64,000 bases of DNA from Massilia solisilvae (GTDB lineage Bacteria > Pseudomonadota > Gammaproteobacteria > Burkholderiales > Burkholderiaceae_D). Position 1 is the first letter of the stretch. The number at the start of each line of letters is the position of its first letter. Positions 17,455 through 26,492 of this stretch are shown piece by piece. Under the pieces are notes generated by a model. The model was not told the DNA's origin. It saw only the letters and a program-made list of their open reading frames with translations, and did no database searches. Where the stretch lies: positions 1,674,001 to 1,738,000 of the forward strand of contig NZ_JANUGV010000001.1 in assembly GCF_024753215.1 (NCBI RefSeq). The letters run 5' to 3'. Both the position numbers and the translations under genes were made by a program.

Positions 17455-19053
17455 ATGCAACATACACTCATCGCCGTGTTCGACAACCGCGCCGACGCCG
17501 ACCGCGCCCAGGACGACCTGCTGATGGCCGGCTTCAAGCGCGACTGCATCAAGATCTCCAACAGCGACCCCACCGGGATCACCGACAGCGTTTCCGGTAC
17601 CACCACCACGGCGGCCAGCACCGGGACTCAGCATGAAGGGTTGGGCGCGAGCATCAAGCACTTTTTCGCCGATATCTTCGGCACCGACAACAGCGAGCAC
17701 GCACAACGCTACTCCGACGCGGTCAGCCGCGGCCACCACGTGCTGACCGTCACCGCCGACGACGAGCCGGAAGTGGAACGCGCCGCCGACATCGTCGAGC
17801 GCCACGGCCCGGTGGACATCGACGAGAAGGCGGCCGAGTGGGCGGGCGGCGCCGCCATCGGCCATCCCGAGTCGCTGCGCATGAGCGGGGCCGGCGGCAT
17901 GCAGCAGTCGAGCGCCACCTCGCTGCAGTCCGAGGGCGATCGCAACCTGTTCGCGCAGCAGTCGCTGAACGAGGACGTGCCGATGGGTCAGACCTACCAG
18001 GAGCCGATGTCGCGCAGCGGCGAGTCGCTGCAGGGTTCGACGCTCGGCGGCTCGCAGCAGTCCGAGGGCATGCAGCTGGACAGTACGCGGGGCGGCGCGC
18101 TCCGGCCCGAAGCCGGTGTCCTGGGTGCCGAGCAGCGCGACACCGGCTTGTCCGGCTCGCTGCAGCGGGACACGTCGAGCCAGGCCATCCCGGTGGTCGA
18201 AGAACGCCTGAAGGTGGGCAAGCGCGAAGTGCAGCGCGGCGGCGTGCGCGTGTTCTCGCGCGTGGTCGAGCGGCCGGTGAACGAGAGCATCGGGCTGCGC
18301 GAGGAGCACGTGAACGTCGAGCGCCACCGTGTGGACCAGCCGCTGTCGCCGGGCGACACCAGCGCGTTCAAGGAGCAGACCATCGAGCTGCGCGAGACCG
18401 CCGAGGAACCGGTGGTCGAGAAGAGCGCGCGCGTGGTCGAGGAGGTGGTGGTCGGCAAGCAGGTCTCGCAGCGCGAGCAGGAGATCCGCGACACGGTGCG
18501 CCACACCGAGGTGCAGGTGGAGAACCTGGGCGCGGGCGGGCGCGCGTCGATGCTGAGCGATGACGACTATTTCCGGCGTCACTGGACCAGCAACTACGGC
18601 ACCAGCGGCGGCAGCTACGACGATTACGCGCCGGCCTACAGCTTTGGCTCCGAAATGGCGCGCGATACCAAGTACCGCGGCCGCAAGTGGGATGAGGTCG
18701 AATCGGACCTGAAGAGCAGCTGGGAGTCGCGCCACCCGGGCCAGTCGACGTGGGAGCGCTTCAAGGCCTCGGTGCGCGAGGGCTGGGACCGGATCACCAA
18801 CGACGAGGCCAGCCGTTCGCACTGGAACAGCAACTATGCCACCAGCGGCGGCAGCTACGACGACTACGCGCCGGCCTATGACTACGGCTATGAAATGGCG
18901 CGCAGCGACAAGTACCGGGGCCGCAAGTGGGATGAGGTCGAGTCCGACCTGCGCACGGATTGGGACAGCCGCTATCCGGGCGAATCCGGCGCATCGAGCT
19001 GGGAGCGCTTCAAGATGGCCGTGCGTAACGGCTGGGATCGCCTGACGTCCTGA
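17455..19053 (+). CDS. YsnF-like stress protein with DUF2382 and C-terminal tandem repeats
   Basis: Protein of 532 residues. The N-terminus (about 1-110) resembles the YflT/heat-induced stress domain that precedes DUF2382 in YsnF proteins (HTLIAVFDNRADADRAQDDL). A Gln/Ser-rich linker follows, then a DUF2382 domain (about 245-360, beginning IPVVEERLKVGKREVQ). The end is two copies of an 80-residue unit (about 370-450 and 452-532) with HWxSNYxTSGGSYDDYAPAY, then YRGRKWDEVESDL and ending SxWERFKxxVRxGWDR. A strong AAGGAGG lies seven bases before the start. Probably cytoplasmic and stress-induced. Function of the repeats unknown. Confidence 0.88.
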   Translation: MQHTLIAVFDNRADADRAQDDLLMAGFKRDCIKISNSDPTGITDSVSGTTTTAASTGTQHEGLGASIKHFFADIFGTDNSEHAQRYSDAVSRGHHVLTVTADDEPEVERAADIVERHGPVDIDEKAAEWAGGAAIGHPESLRMSGAGGMQQSSATSLQSEGDRNLFAQQSLNEDVPMGQTYQEPMSRSGESLQGSTLGGSQQSEGMQLDSTRGGALRPEAGVLGAEQRDTGLSGSLQRDTSSQAIPVVEERLKVGKREVQRGGVRVFSRVVERPVNESIGLREEHVNVERHRVDQPLSPGDTSAFKEQTIELRETAEEPVVEKSARVVEEVVVGKQVSQREQEIRDTVRHTEVQVENLGAGGRASMLSDDDYFRRHWTSNYGTSGGSYDDYAPAYSFGSEMARDTKYRGRKWDEVESDLKSSWESRHPGQSTWERFKASVREGWDRITNDEASRSHWNSNYATSGGSYDDYAPAYDYGYEMARSDKYRGRKWDEVESDLRTDWDSRYPGESGASSWERFKMAVRNGWDRLTS

Positions 19054-19065
19054 GCGCCAGCACAG

Positions 19066-19149
19066 CGTCGTCCCGGCGCATGCCGGGACCCATGCTGAGT
19101 TCGCGTTGCCAGCCAGCTCGGCATGGCCCCCGGCTTTCGCGAGGCGACG
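19066..19149. repeat. Intergenic palindromic repeat, family B, copy 1
   Basis: CGTCGTCCCGGCGCATGCCGGGAC, then CCATGCTGAG and later CTCGGCATGG, with a CGCGAGGCGACG end. The outer CGTCG/CGACG and the CATGCTGAG/CTCGGCATG segments pair with each other. Related copies are at 29358-29435 and 31505-31587. It lies between convergent genes and may serve as a two-way terminator. Confidence 0.65.
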
Positions 19150-19155
19150 CGTCTT

Positions 19156-20151
19156 TCAGGCGGGCTCCGAAATCGGCAAGCTGATCCGGTTGCGCCCCAT
19201 GTGCTTGGCCCGGTACAGGGCCGCGTCGGCGATGGCCACCAGCTGGCTGGCGTCGTTTTCCGGCGATGCGATCGCCGTGGCCGCACCGATCGACACGGTC
19301 ACGTGCTGGGTCGGCGCCAGCCGGTTTGGAACCTGCAGCTTCTCGACACGGCAGCGGATGCGCTCGGCCACGATGGCGGCGCCCTTGAGCGACTGGTTGG
19401 GCAGGATCACCGCGAATTCCTCGCCGCCGTAGCGCGCCACCAGGTCGTTGGCGCGCATCTCGCTTGCCACTGCGGTGGCGATGCGCTTGAGGCACTCGTC
19501 GCCACCCAGGTGCCCGTTGGCGTCGTTGTAGGCCTTGAAGTTGTCGACGTCGACCATCAGCAGCGACAGCGGCTGGTGCTGGCGCAGCGCGCGCGCCCAC
19601 TCGGCATGCAGGGTGTCGTCAAAGCAGCGGCGGTTGGCCAGTCCCGTCAGGCCGTCACGCGTGGCCAGCTGTTCCAGTGCGATCTGCGCCATCTTTTCGT
19701 CGGTCAGGTCGCGCAGCGTTTCCACCACCGCCGACAGCCTTCCGTGCTGGTCGTAGATCGGGCTGGCGTCCGCGGCCAGGTAGCGGCGCCGGCCCATGCG
19801 CGGCATGTCGCACCAGCTTTCGGCCGACAGGTTGGCGCCAAGCGGCTGCACCTTGGCCTGGCGCGGATAGATCTGGCGAATTTCCTCGGTCCGATTCTGG
19901 ATCACCAGGTCGGCCAGCGTGGGACGCGGTTCTTCGTAAAAGGTGCGCCAGTGGTTGTCGGTGCCGACGATCTCGTCGGACGGGACCCCGGTCAGGCGCT
20001 CGCAAGCGCGGTTCCAGATCATGACCCGCGAGTTGGTGTCAAGCACGAACACCGGGATCGCCAGCATTTCCATCAGCTGGTTGGCGAACGCGCGGTCGTG
20101 CGGTTGGGCGGAGGACTCTATCAGGCGGGACATTGTTGTTGTGCTGGTCAT
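19156..20151 (-). CDS. PAS-GGDEF diguanylate cyclase
   Basis: Predicted c-di-GMP synthase of 331 residues. A PAS domain occupies about 25-150 (IPVFVLDTNSRVMIWNRACE) and the GGDEF domain about 165-325. The active loop is GGEEF (242-246), an accepted active variant. The product-inhibition site RxxD (RAND, 233-236) lies exactly five residues upstream, so feedback control by c-di-GMP is expected. No membrane segment, so the signal is cytoplasmic. The start has GAGGA about six bases upstream. It is followed by the NarX-type kinase gene on the same strand, but the spacing of 114 bp makes an operon uncertain. Confidence 0.93.
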   Translation of the reverse strand: MTSTTTMSRLIESSAQPHDRAFANQLMEMLAIPVFVLDTNSRVMIWNRACERLTGVPSDEIVGTDNHWRTFYEEPRPTLADLVIQNRTEEIRQIYPRQAKVQPLGANLSAESWCDMPRMGRRRYLAADASPIYDQHGRLSAVVETLRDLTDEKMAQIALEQLATRDGLTGLANRRCFDDTLHAEWARALRQHQPLSLLMVDVDNFKAYNDANGHLGGDECLKRIATAVASEMRANDLVARYGGEEFAVILPNQSLKGAAIVAERIRCRVEKLQVPNRLAPTQHVTVSIGAATAIASPENDASQLVAIADAALYRAKHMGRNRISLPISEPA

Positions 20152-20265
20152 GAGCCATCCTCGTTGTCTGTCCGTTGAGCAATCAATTGACTGCTGACAA
20201 GTCGGATTTTGCTACCCGGAAGTGTTGAGATTCTTGATCCCGAGCAAGGAAGGAACCGGTCGCGT

Positions 20266-21189
20266 TCAGCGCACCACGGTTTCATGCGCGAGGGGTAGCG
20301 ACAGCGCCAGCAGGGTGCCGGCGTCGGGCGCGCTCTCGACCAGCAGGTCGCCGCCGACCGCGCTGATGCGCTCGCGCATGCCGGCCAGGCCGCAGCCGTA
20401 ATGCACCGGGTCGGTCGGCATGCCCACGCCGTTGTCCTGGATGCGCAGGCACACGCAGCCTTCCTCGCAGGCCACGCGCACCCAGACCTTGGACGCATGC
20501 GAGTGGCGCGCCACGTTGGTCAACGACTCCTGCAACACGCGGTACAGCACCACGTCCAGCGCCGGCTCGCGCTGGGCCAGCTCGAGCGCATGCTCGTCGG
20601 CGATGAACTCGTGGGTGATGCCGGACAGGCGGCTGAACTCGCGCACCTGGCGCTGCATGGCGCCGCACAAGCCTTCGCCGAGCGCGAGCGGCCGCAGGTC
20701 GTTGAGCACCGCGCGCAGCGAGCGCAGCGCGTGGTCGAGCGTCCCGGCTAATGTGCCGAGCTTGTCGTGGATGGCCGGGTGCAGGCCCTTGGTGGAAACC
20801 TGCAGCAGCGACACGTCGATGCGCAGCGCGAGCAGCGTCTGGCCGAGGTCGTCGTGGATGTCGCGCGCGATGCGGCCGCGTTCGGTGTCGCGCTCGCGGC
20901 CCTGTTGCTGGACCAGCCGCGCCAGCACGGCGTGCGTTTCCGACAGCGCCGCTTCGGTGTCGGCGCGTTGCTGCTGCTCGGCATACAGCTTCGAGCGCAG
21001 GCGTTCGACCTCTTCTTCGATCCGGAAGCTGCGGCGCAGCAGCAGGCAGCACGCGCTCGCCAACGCCACCACCCACAGCAGGCAGGCGCCAGCCGCGCTC
21101 GGGACCTCCCAGGTGCTGGCCTGGGCATCACTCCACGCCAGGCAGAGCAGGGCGGGGAGACAGACAGTTCGATGGGACAGGTTGGCCAT
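20266..21189 (-). CDS. Membrane-bound NarX/LiaS-type sensor histidine kinase, orphan
   Basis: Protein of 307 residues. It opens with a signal-like hydrophobic stretch and a membrane helix (about 30-50), followed by a coiled-coil linker. The HisKA_3 dimerisation motif RGRIARDIHDDLGQ places the phospho-His at 112. HATPase motifs NVARHSHASKV and DNGVGMP, then GCGLAGMRERI, are intact. Kinases of this class normally pair with a NarL/LuxR-type regulator, but none adjoins it. ATG 21189 is chosen for GGAAGG six bases upstream. Hardly any periplasmic loop is present, so it may sense the membrane or need a partner. Confidence 0.88.
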   Translation of the reverse strand: MANLSHRTVCLPALLCLAWSDAQASTWEVPSAAGACLLWVVALASACCLLLRRSFRIEEEVERLRSKLYAEQQQRADTEAALSETHAVLARLVQQQGRERDTERGRIARDIHDDLGQTLLALRIDVSLLQVSTKGLHPAIHDKLGTLAGTLDHALRSLRAVLNDLRPLALGEGLCGAMQRQVREFSRLSGITHEFIADEHALELAQREPALDVVLYRVLQESLTNVARHSHASKVWVRVACEEGCVCLRIQDNGVGMPTDPVHYGCGLAGMRERISAVGGDLLVESAPDAGTLLALSLPLAHETVVR

Positions 21190-21347
21190 GGCATACCTTC
21201 CGACGTTGATCAGAACTTTCTGTTGACCAACATAGCGTGCCGGCGCCGGGCGAATATTGTTCGTAATCAATCGGTTGCCGAGTATTATTCCTAGTCACTG
21301 TCGGCGGATGTGCCGGCGGGAGCTCGATGCGCAGGACGTTCCCGCGC

Positions 21348-21353
21348 TATAAT
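21348..21353 (+). promoter_or_regulatory. -10 box of the queE-queD-tadA operon
   Basis: A perfect TATAAT lies 24 bases before the queE start. The -35 region is poor (no TTGACA-like hexamer at 16-18 bp), which is common for GC-rich beta-proteobacterial promoters. I see no preQ1 riboswitch pattern between here and the start codon; the leader would be only about 20 bases. Confidence 0.5.
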
Positions 21354-21376
21354 GGAGGGTTCTCGAAAGGCTCAGC

Positions 21377-22012
21377 GTGACTTACAGCATCAAAGAAATC
21401 TTCTACACCTTGCAGGGCGAAGGGGCGCATGCCGGCCGGTCGGCCGTGTTCTGCCGCTTCTCCGGCTGCAACTTGTGGAGCGGGCGCGAAAGCGACCGTG
21501 CCAGCGCCATTTGCACGTTTTGCGACACCGACTTCGTCGGCACCGACGGCGAGCGCGGCGGCAAGTTTCGCGACGCGCCAGCGCTGGCGGCGGAAATCGA
21601 CAGCCTGTGGCCGTCCAGCTACCCGGCCAGCAAGTACGTCGTGTTCACCGGCGGCGAGCCGCTGCTGCAGCTGGACACGGCCCTGCTCGAAGCCATGCAC
21701 GCGCAAGGCTTCACGGTCGCGATCGAGACCAACGGCACCTTGCCGGTGCCGGCGGGCGTCGATTGGGTGTGCGTGAGCCCGAAGATGGGCTCGAAGCTGG
21801 TGGTGGAGAAGGGCAACGAAATCAAGGTCGTGATCCCGCAGGCCGGACAGGACCTGGCCGCCTACGAAAGGCTCGAATTCGACAACTTCTACGTCCAGCC
21901 GATGGACGGGCCGCTGGCCGAGTTCAACACGCGCCTGGCGATCGAGACCTGCCGCCGCAACCCGAAATGGAAGCTCAGCCTCCAGACCCACAAACTGCTA
22001 CAGATTCCCTAA
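21377..22012 (+). CDS. queE: 7-carboxy-7-deazaguanine synthase
   Basis: Radical-SAM enzyme that turns 6-carboxytetrahydropterin into 7-carboxy-7-deazaguanine in queuosine biosynthesis. 211 residues. The cluster-binding cysteines follow the divergent C-x14-C-x2-C pattern (Cys31, Cys46, Cys49) seen in this branch of QueE. Conserved substrate motifs FYTLQGEG and FTGGEPLLQ are present. GTG start with AAAGG six bases upstream. queD follows after three bases and tadA overlaps queD, making an operon for tRNA anticodon modification (queuosine and inosine at position 34). Confidence 0.95.
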   Translation: MTYSIKEIFYTLQGEGAHAGRSAVFCRFSGCNLWSGRESDRASAICTFCDTDFVGTDGERGGKFRDAPALAAEIDSLWPSSYPASKYVVFTGGEPLLQLDTALLEAMHAQGFTVAIETNGTLPVPAGVDWVCVSPKMGSKLVVEKGNEIKVVIPQAGQDLAAYERLEFDNFYVQPMDGPLAEFNTRLAIETCRRNPKWKLSLQTHKLLQIP

Positions 22013-22015
22013 GCC

Positions 22016-22928
<913 letters not shown>

Positions 22929-22946
22929 CGCGCCGCACGCGGCGCG
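22929..22946 (+). terminator. Hairpin after tadA
   Basis: A perfect 7-bp inverted repeat (CGCGCCG/CGGCGCG) with a four-base loop directly follows the tadA stop. It has no T-run, so it would be an incomplete intrinsic terminator or an RNA-stabilising 3' hairpin. A second small hairpin with a TTCG loop lies near 22988. Confidence 0.4.
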
Positions 22947-23081
22947 AGCGCCGCCGATTTGTCGAAAATGCTATGCTGGTTTCACATCGCCTTCGGGCGA
23001 AGGAGACCACGTTTTGCATTCGCGTTCACACGTTCGGCGTGCGCGGCCCTGGCGGGCTGGCGGGGCGCCGTTCCAGCTGCC

Positions 23082-24008
23082 ATGCCTACCCTGACCGCCA
23101 ACGGCATCCGCCTCGCATTCGACACCACCGGCGACCCCAAGGCCGTGCCGCTGCTGCTCATCCACGGCATCGGCATGCAGCTCACCGCGTGGCCTGAAGA
23201 ATACGTCGACGGCCTGGCCGAGCTGGGCTTCTACGTGATCCGTTTCGACAACCGCGACTGCGGCCTGTCCACCAAGTTCGAGCAGGCCGGTACGCCCAAC
23301 CTCATGCTGTCCTGGCTCAAGACCAAAATCGGTTGGCCGATCTCGCTGGCGTACACCATCGACGACATGGCCGAGGATGCGGTCGGCGTGCTGTCCGCGC
23401 TGGGCGTGGCGCGCGCGCACGTGGTCGGGGTGTCGATGGGCGGCGTGATCGGCCAGCTGCTGGCTGCGCGCCACCCCGGGCGGGTACTGTCGCTCACCTC
23501 CATCATGTCCAGCAGCGGCCGGCGCGGTTTGCCGGAACCGTCGCGCGAGGTGCGCAAGGTGGTGCAGCAGGCGCTGGCCAAGCCGCCGGATTTCGACACC
23601 GCGGTCGAACAGTCGATCGCAGTGCTGCGCAAGATCGGCAGCCCGGCTTACCCGACCACCGAAAAGCAGCTGCGCCGGCGCGTGGCGCGCCAGCTGCGTC
23701 GCAACTGCTGCCCAGGCGGCGCCGCGCGCCAGTGGCTGGCCGTGACCGCGGCTGGCGAGCGCCGCGACCTGCTGGCGCAGGTGAAGTCGCCCACGCTGGT
23801 GATCCATGGCGCGGCCGACCCCCTGCTGGCACTGGCGCACGGCATCGACACCGCGCAGCTGATTCCCGGCGCGCGCCTGGAGATCATCGAGGGCATGGGT
23901 CACGACCTGCCGGCGCAGCTGGCCGAGCGCATCCTTGCCTTGATTGACGAACATGCCCACGGTAAGATGGCACCGGACTCAACACCGCGGCTATTCGTCA
24001 AACAGTGA
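23082..24008 (+). CDS. Alpha/beta-fold hydrolase
   Basis: Serine hydrolase of 308 residues. It has the oxyanion segment IHGIGMQLTAW, the nucleophile elbow GVSMGG with Ser118, an acid residue in HGAADPLL and the catalytic His in GMGHDLP. Close in pattern to esterases and haloalkane or peroxidase-type hydrolases; substrate unknown. The start at 23082 is the first ATG before the fold; the upstream ribosome site is weak, and the frame is open further upstream through an Arg/Ala-rich stretch with no clear start. Its stop overlaps the GTG of the LD-carboxypeptidase gene, so the two are co-translated. Confidence 0.85.
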   Translation: MPTLTANGIRLAFDTTGDPKAVPLLLIHGIGMQLTAWPEEYVDGLAELGFYVIRFDNRDCGLSTKFEQAGTPNLMLSWLKTKIGWPISLAYTIDDMAEDAVGVLSALGVARAHVVGVSMGGVIGQLLAARHPGRVLSLTSIMSSSGRRGLPEPSREVRKVVQQALAKPPDFDTAVEQSIAVLRKIGSPAYPTTEKQLRRRVARQLRRNCCPGGAARQWLAVTAAGERRDLLAQVKSPTLVIHGAADPLLALAHGIDTAQLIPGARLEIIEGMGHDLPAQLAERILALIDEHAHGKMAPDSTPRLFVKQ

Positions 24009-24922
24009 TCACCAAACAAATCGGCATCGCCATTGCCGGCACCGGCGGGGCTGCGCCCGACTACGCCGCGGTCGAGCGTGGCGTGGAGCGCCTGCGCGCG
24101 CAGGGCATCCTCGTTCACAACTACGCCTCGCAGGAGCAGGTGCACCAGCGCTTCGCCGGCACCGATGGCGAGCGCCTGGCCCAGCTGCACGGCGCGGTGG
24201 CCGACCCCGACGTGCAGGTCGTCATGGCGCTGCGCGGGCAATACGGCATGACGCGGCTGCTGCCGCATATCGATTACAAGGCGATTGCCGCCAGCGGCAA
24301 GATCATCGTCGGCTACTCCGACGTGACGGCGCTGCATATGGCGCTGATGGCGAAGACCGGCGCGCAAAGCTATGCGGGGCCGATGTTCTGCGGTGACTTT
24401 GAGGTCGACGCGTGGGAACCGTACACGCAGGAGCAGTTCTGGCAGTGCCTGGCCGGGCCAACGCACAGCGTTCGCGGCGGGGCTGGCGGCAACCCGCAGG
24501 TGGCGGTCGAGGGCCGGATCTGGGGCGGCAACCTGGCCATGTTCGTGTCCTTGCTGGGCACCGAATACTTCCCGCGCATCGACGGCGGCATCCTGTTTTT
24601 CGAGGACATCGCCGAACACCCGTACCGGGTCGAGCGCATGCTGCTGCAGCTGGACCAGGCCGGCGTGATCGCGCGCCAGCAGGCCGTGGTGCTGGGCGAC
24701 TTTTCCGCCTACCGCCTGGGCCCCGCCGACAACGGCTACGACTTCGACGCAATGCTGGCCTATATGCGCCAGACGCTGCCGGTGCCGGTGCTGACCGGCC
24801 TGCCGTTCGGGCACATCCCGCGCCGCGCCACGATCCCGTTTGGCGCAATGGCGCAGCTGGTGTCCGACCCCGATGGTTTTACCCTGACGCTGTCGGATTA
24901 TCCGACGGTGCGCCATGCCTAG
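24005..24922 (+). CDS. ldcA: Muramoyltetrapeptide LD-carboxypeptidase (S66)
   Basis: Removes the terminal D-Ala from murein tetrapeptides during cytoplasmic recycling. 305 residues, the usual size. The nucleophile Ser105 is in GYSDVTALH, and the C-terminal catalytic His is in GHIPRRATIPFG. The N-terminal IAGTGGAAPDY is a variant of the usual family opening. GTG start at 24005 overlaps the preceding TGA (GTGA). The downstream flavoprotein overlaps its end by 8 bp, so three genes form one tight operon. Confidence 0.9.
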   Translation: MITKQIGIAIAGTGGAAPDYAAVERGVERLRAQGILVHNYASQEQVHQRFAGTDGERLAQLHGAVADPDVQVVMALRGQYGMTRLLPHIDYKAIAASGKIIVGYSDVTALHMALMAKTGAQSYAGPMFCGDFEVDAWEPYTQEQFWQCLAGPTHSVRGGAGGNPQVAVEGRIWGGNLAMFVSLLGTEYFPRIDGGILFFEDIAEHPYRVERMLLQLDQAGVIARQQAVVLGDFSAYRLGPADNGYDFDAMLAYMRQTLPVPVLTGLPFGHIPRRATIPFGAMAQLVSDPDGFTLTLSDYPTVRHA

Positions 24923-26192
24923 CGGGCTGGCCCCGCTCGACTACTACAGGGCGACCTGTTCGCCCGACTCTTACCCCATGCTGGACGGCGCACGCGAGTG
25001 CGCCGTTTGCATTATCGGCGCCGGTTTTGCGGGCCTGGGGACGGCATGCTCGCTGCATGAGCGCGGCATGGCCGACCTCGTCGTGCTGGAGGCGCAGCAC
25101 GTCGGCTTTGGCGCATCCGGCCGCAACGGCGGGTTTGTGTTCGGCGGCTTTTCGCTGGACGAGCGCGCGCTGCAGTCCCAGGCCGGGGCTGCCGAAGCGC
25201 AGGCGCTGTACGGCATGAGCGTGGCGGCGGTCGAGACGATCCGTGGCCGCATCCGCCGCCACGGCATTGCCTGCGACGCGCGCGAGGCCGGCGCGATCCT
25301 GGCGAACTGGTTCGACGACGACCGGCTGCTGGACGCGCGCCAGCGCTTCATGGCCGAGCACATGGGCGTGCAATGGCAGCGCATCTCGCGCGCAGACCTG
25401 GGCGAGCTGTTGCAGACCACGCGTTATCACGGCGGCCTGTTCGAGCCGGCCGCATTCCACTTTCACCCGCTCAAATACGCGCAAGGACTGGCCCGGGTGC
25501 TGTCCGGCCATGGGATCGCTATCCATGAGCACAGCCGCGTGGCGCGCATCGAGCGCGACGGCGCCCGTTGGCGCATCACGACCACGCGCGGGCAGGTGAG
25601 GGCGCGCGAAGTGGTGATGTGCTGCGGCGGCTACCTGGGGCGCCTGCATCGCAAGCTGTCGTCTGCTGCGCTGCCGATCGCGACCTACGTGATGACCACC
25701 GAACCCCTGGGTGCCCGGCTCGCAGAGGCGATCCGCACGCAGGCCGCCGTGTACGACACGCGCTTTGCGTTCGACTATTACCGCGCGCTGCCGGACACCC
25801 GGCTGTTGTGGGGCGGGCGCATCGCGGTGCGCGACCGCGACGCCGCATCCGTCGCGCGGCTGCTGTACGGCGACATGCTGAAGGTGTATCCGCAGCTGGC
25901 CGGCGTGCGCGTCGAGCACGCATGGAGCGGCTTGATGAGCTACGCAAGACACAAGATGCCGCAGGTCGGGCGCCTGCCGGACGGGATGTGGTACGCGATG
26001 GGCTTTGGCGGTCACGGTGTCGGCCCGACCACGCTGGCGGGCGAGCTGCTGGCCAGCGCGCTCTTGGGCGACCTGGAGGGGATGGCGCGCTTTGAACAAT
26101 GGGGCTTGCCGTTCGCCGGCGGACCCGCCGGAAAACTGGCGGCGCAGCTCGTGTATTGGTACCATTCGCTGCGCGACCTGATGCGCTCCTAG
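24915..26192 (+). CDS. FAD-dependent amine oxidase/dehydrogenase, DAO family
   Basis: Flavoprotein of 425 residues, close to gamma-glutamylputrescine oxidoreductase (PuuB/OrdL) in layout. The dinucleotide-binding motif GAGFAGLGTACSLHERG sits at about 35-51, followed by the conserved GFGASGRNGGFVFGG. The C-terminal FAD-contact region GFGGHGVGPTTLAGELLA is present. It probably oxidises a secondary or primary amine linked to an amino acid. No other puu genes are nearby. ATG overlaps ldcA by 8 bp. Its TAG stop shares a CTAG palindrome with the stop codon of the opposite small gene. Confidence 0.86.
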   Translation: MPSGLAPLDYYRATCSPDSYPMLDGARECAVCIIGAGFAGLGTACSLHERGMADLVVLEAQHVGFGASGRNGGFVFGGFSLDERALQSQAGAAEAQALYGMSVAAVETIRGRIRRHGIACDAREAGAILANWFDDDRLLDARQRFMAEHMGVQWQRISRADLGELLQTTRYHGGLFEPAAFHFHPLKYAQGLARVLSGHGIAIHEHSRVARIERDGARWRITTTRGQVRAREVVMCCGGYLGRLHRKLSSAALPIATYVMTTEPLGARLAEAIRTQAAVYDTRFAFDYYRALPDTRLLWGGRIAVRDRDAASVARLLYGDMLKVYPQLAGVRVEHAWSGLMSYARHKMPQVGRLPDGMWYAMGFGGHGVGPTTLAGELLASALLGDLEGMARFEQWGLPFAGGPAGKLAAQLVYWYHSLRDLMRS

Positions 26193-26410
26193 CCGAACAA
26201 GTGCTTGAGCGCGTACGGGGCGAGCTGGGTGAACAGCCCAAGGCCGATGATCCACATGACCAGGCTGTTCCGCGATTCCAGCACGTCCGCCCGGGTTGCG
26301 TAGTTTGACTCGATCACGGCCAAGCGCTGATTGGTCAGGTCAGCCCTTTTGGCCAGGTCCGCGATCTGGCTGCTCAGATTGAAGAACTGCTCGCGTTCGA
26401 ACGAATCCAC
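26189..26410 (-). CDS. Small coiled-coil membrane-anchored protein
   Basis: Protein of 73 residues. About 1-45 forms an amphipathic coiled coil (FEREQFFNLSSQIADLAKRA); about 48-66 is one hydrophobic helix (SLVMWIIGLGLFTQLAPYAL) near the C-terminus. GTG start with AAAGGAG seven bases upstream. Architecture recalls small tail-anchored or DUF1640-like proteins; I give no family name. It stands alone between convergent and divergent neighbours. Confidence 0.7.
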   Translation of the reverse strand: MDSFEREQFFNLSSQIADLAKRADLTNQRLAVIESNYATRADVLESRNSLVMWIIGLGLFTQLAPYALKHLFG

Positions 26411-26492
26411 GTTGAGCTCCTTTCGTTTGAGGGGACTACGAACAGTTTACGCTCCTGTGAACAGGGGCGCTTGATAAGGACGCAGGCAGTAC

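Noticed and set aside
18561..19053. Tandem DNA repeat, possibly a CRISPR or VNTR
   Set aside because: It is a protein-domain duplication in frame inside the YsnF-like gene, with two copies only and synonymous differences.
21190..21376. preQ1 riboswitch before queE
   Set aside because: No preQ1-type stem and A-rich tail visible, and the distance from the TATAAT to the start is too short to hold one.
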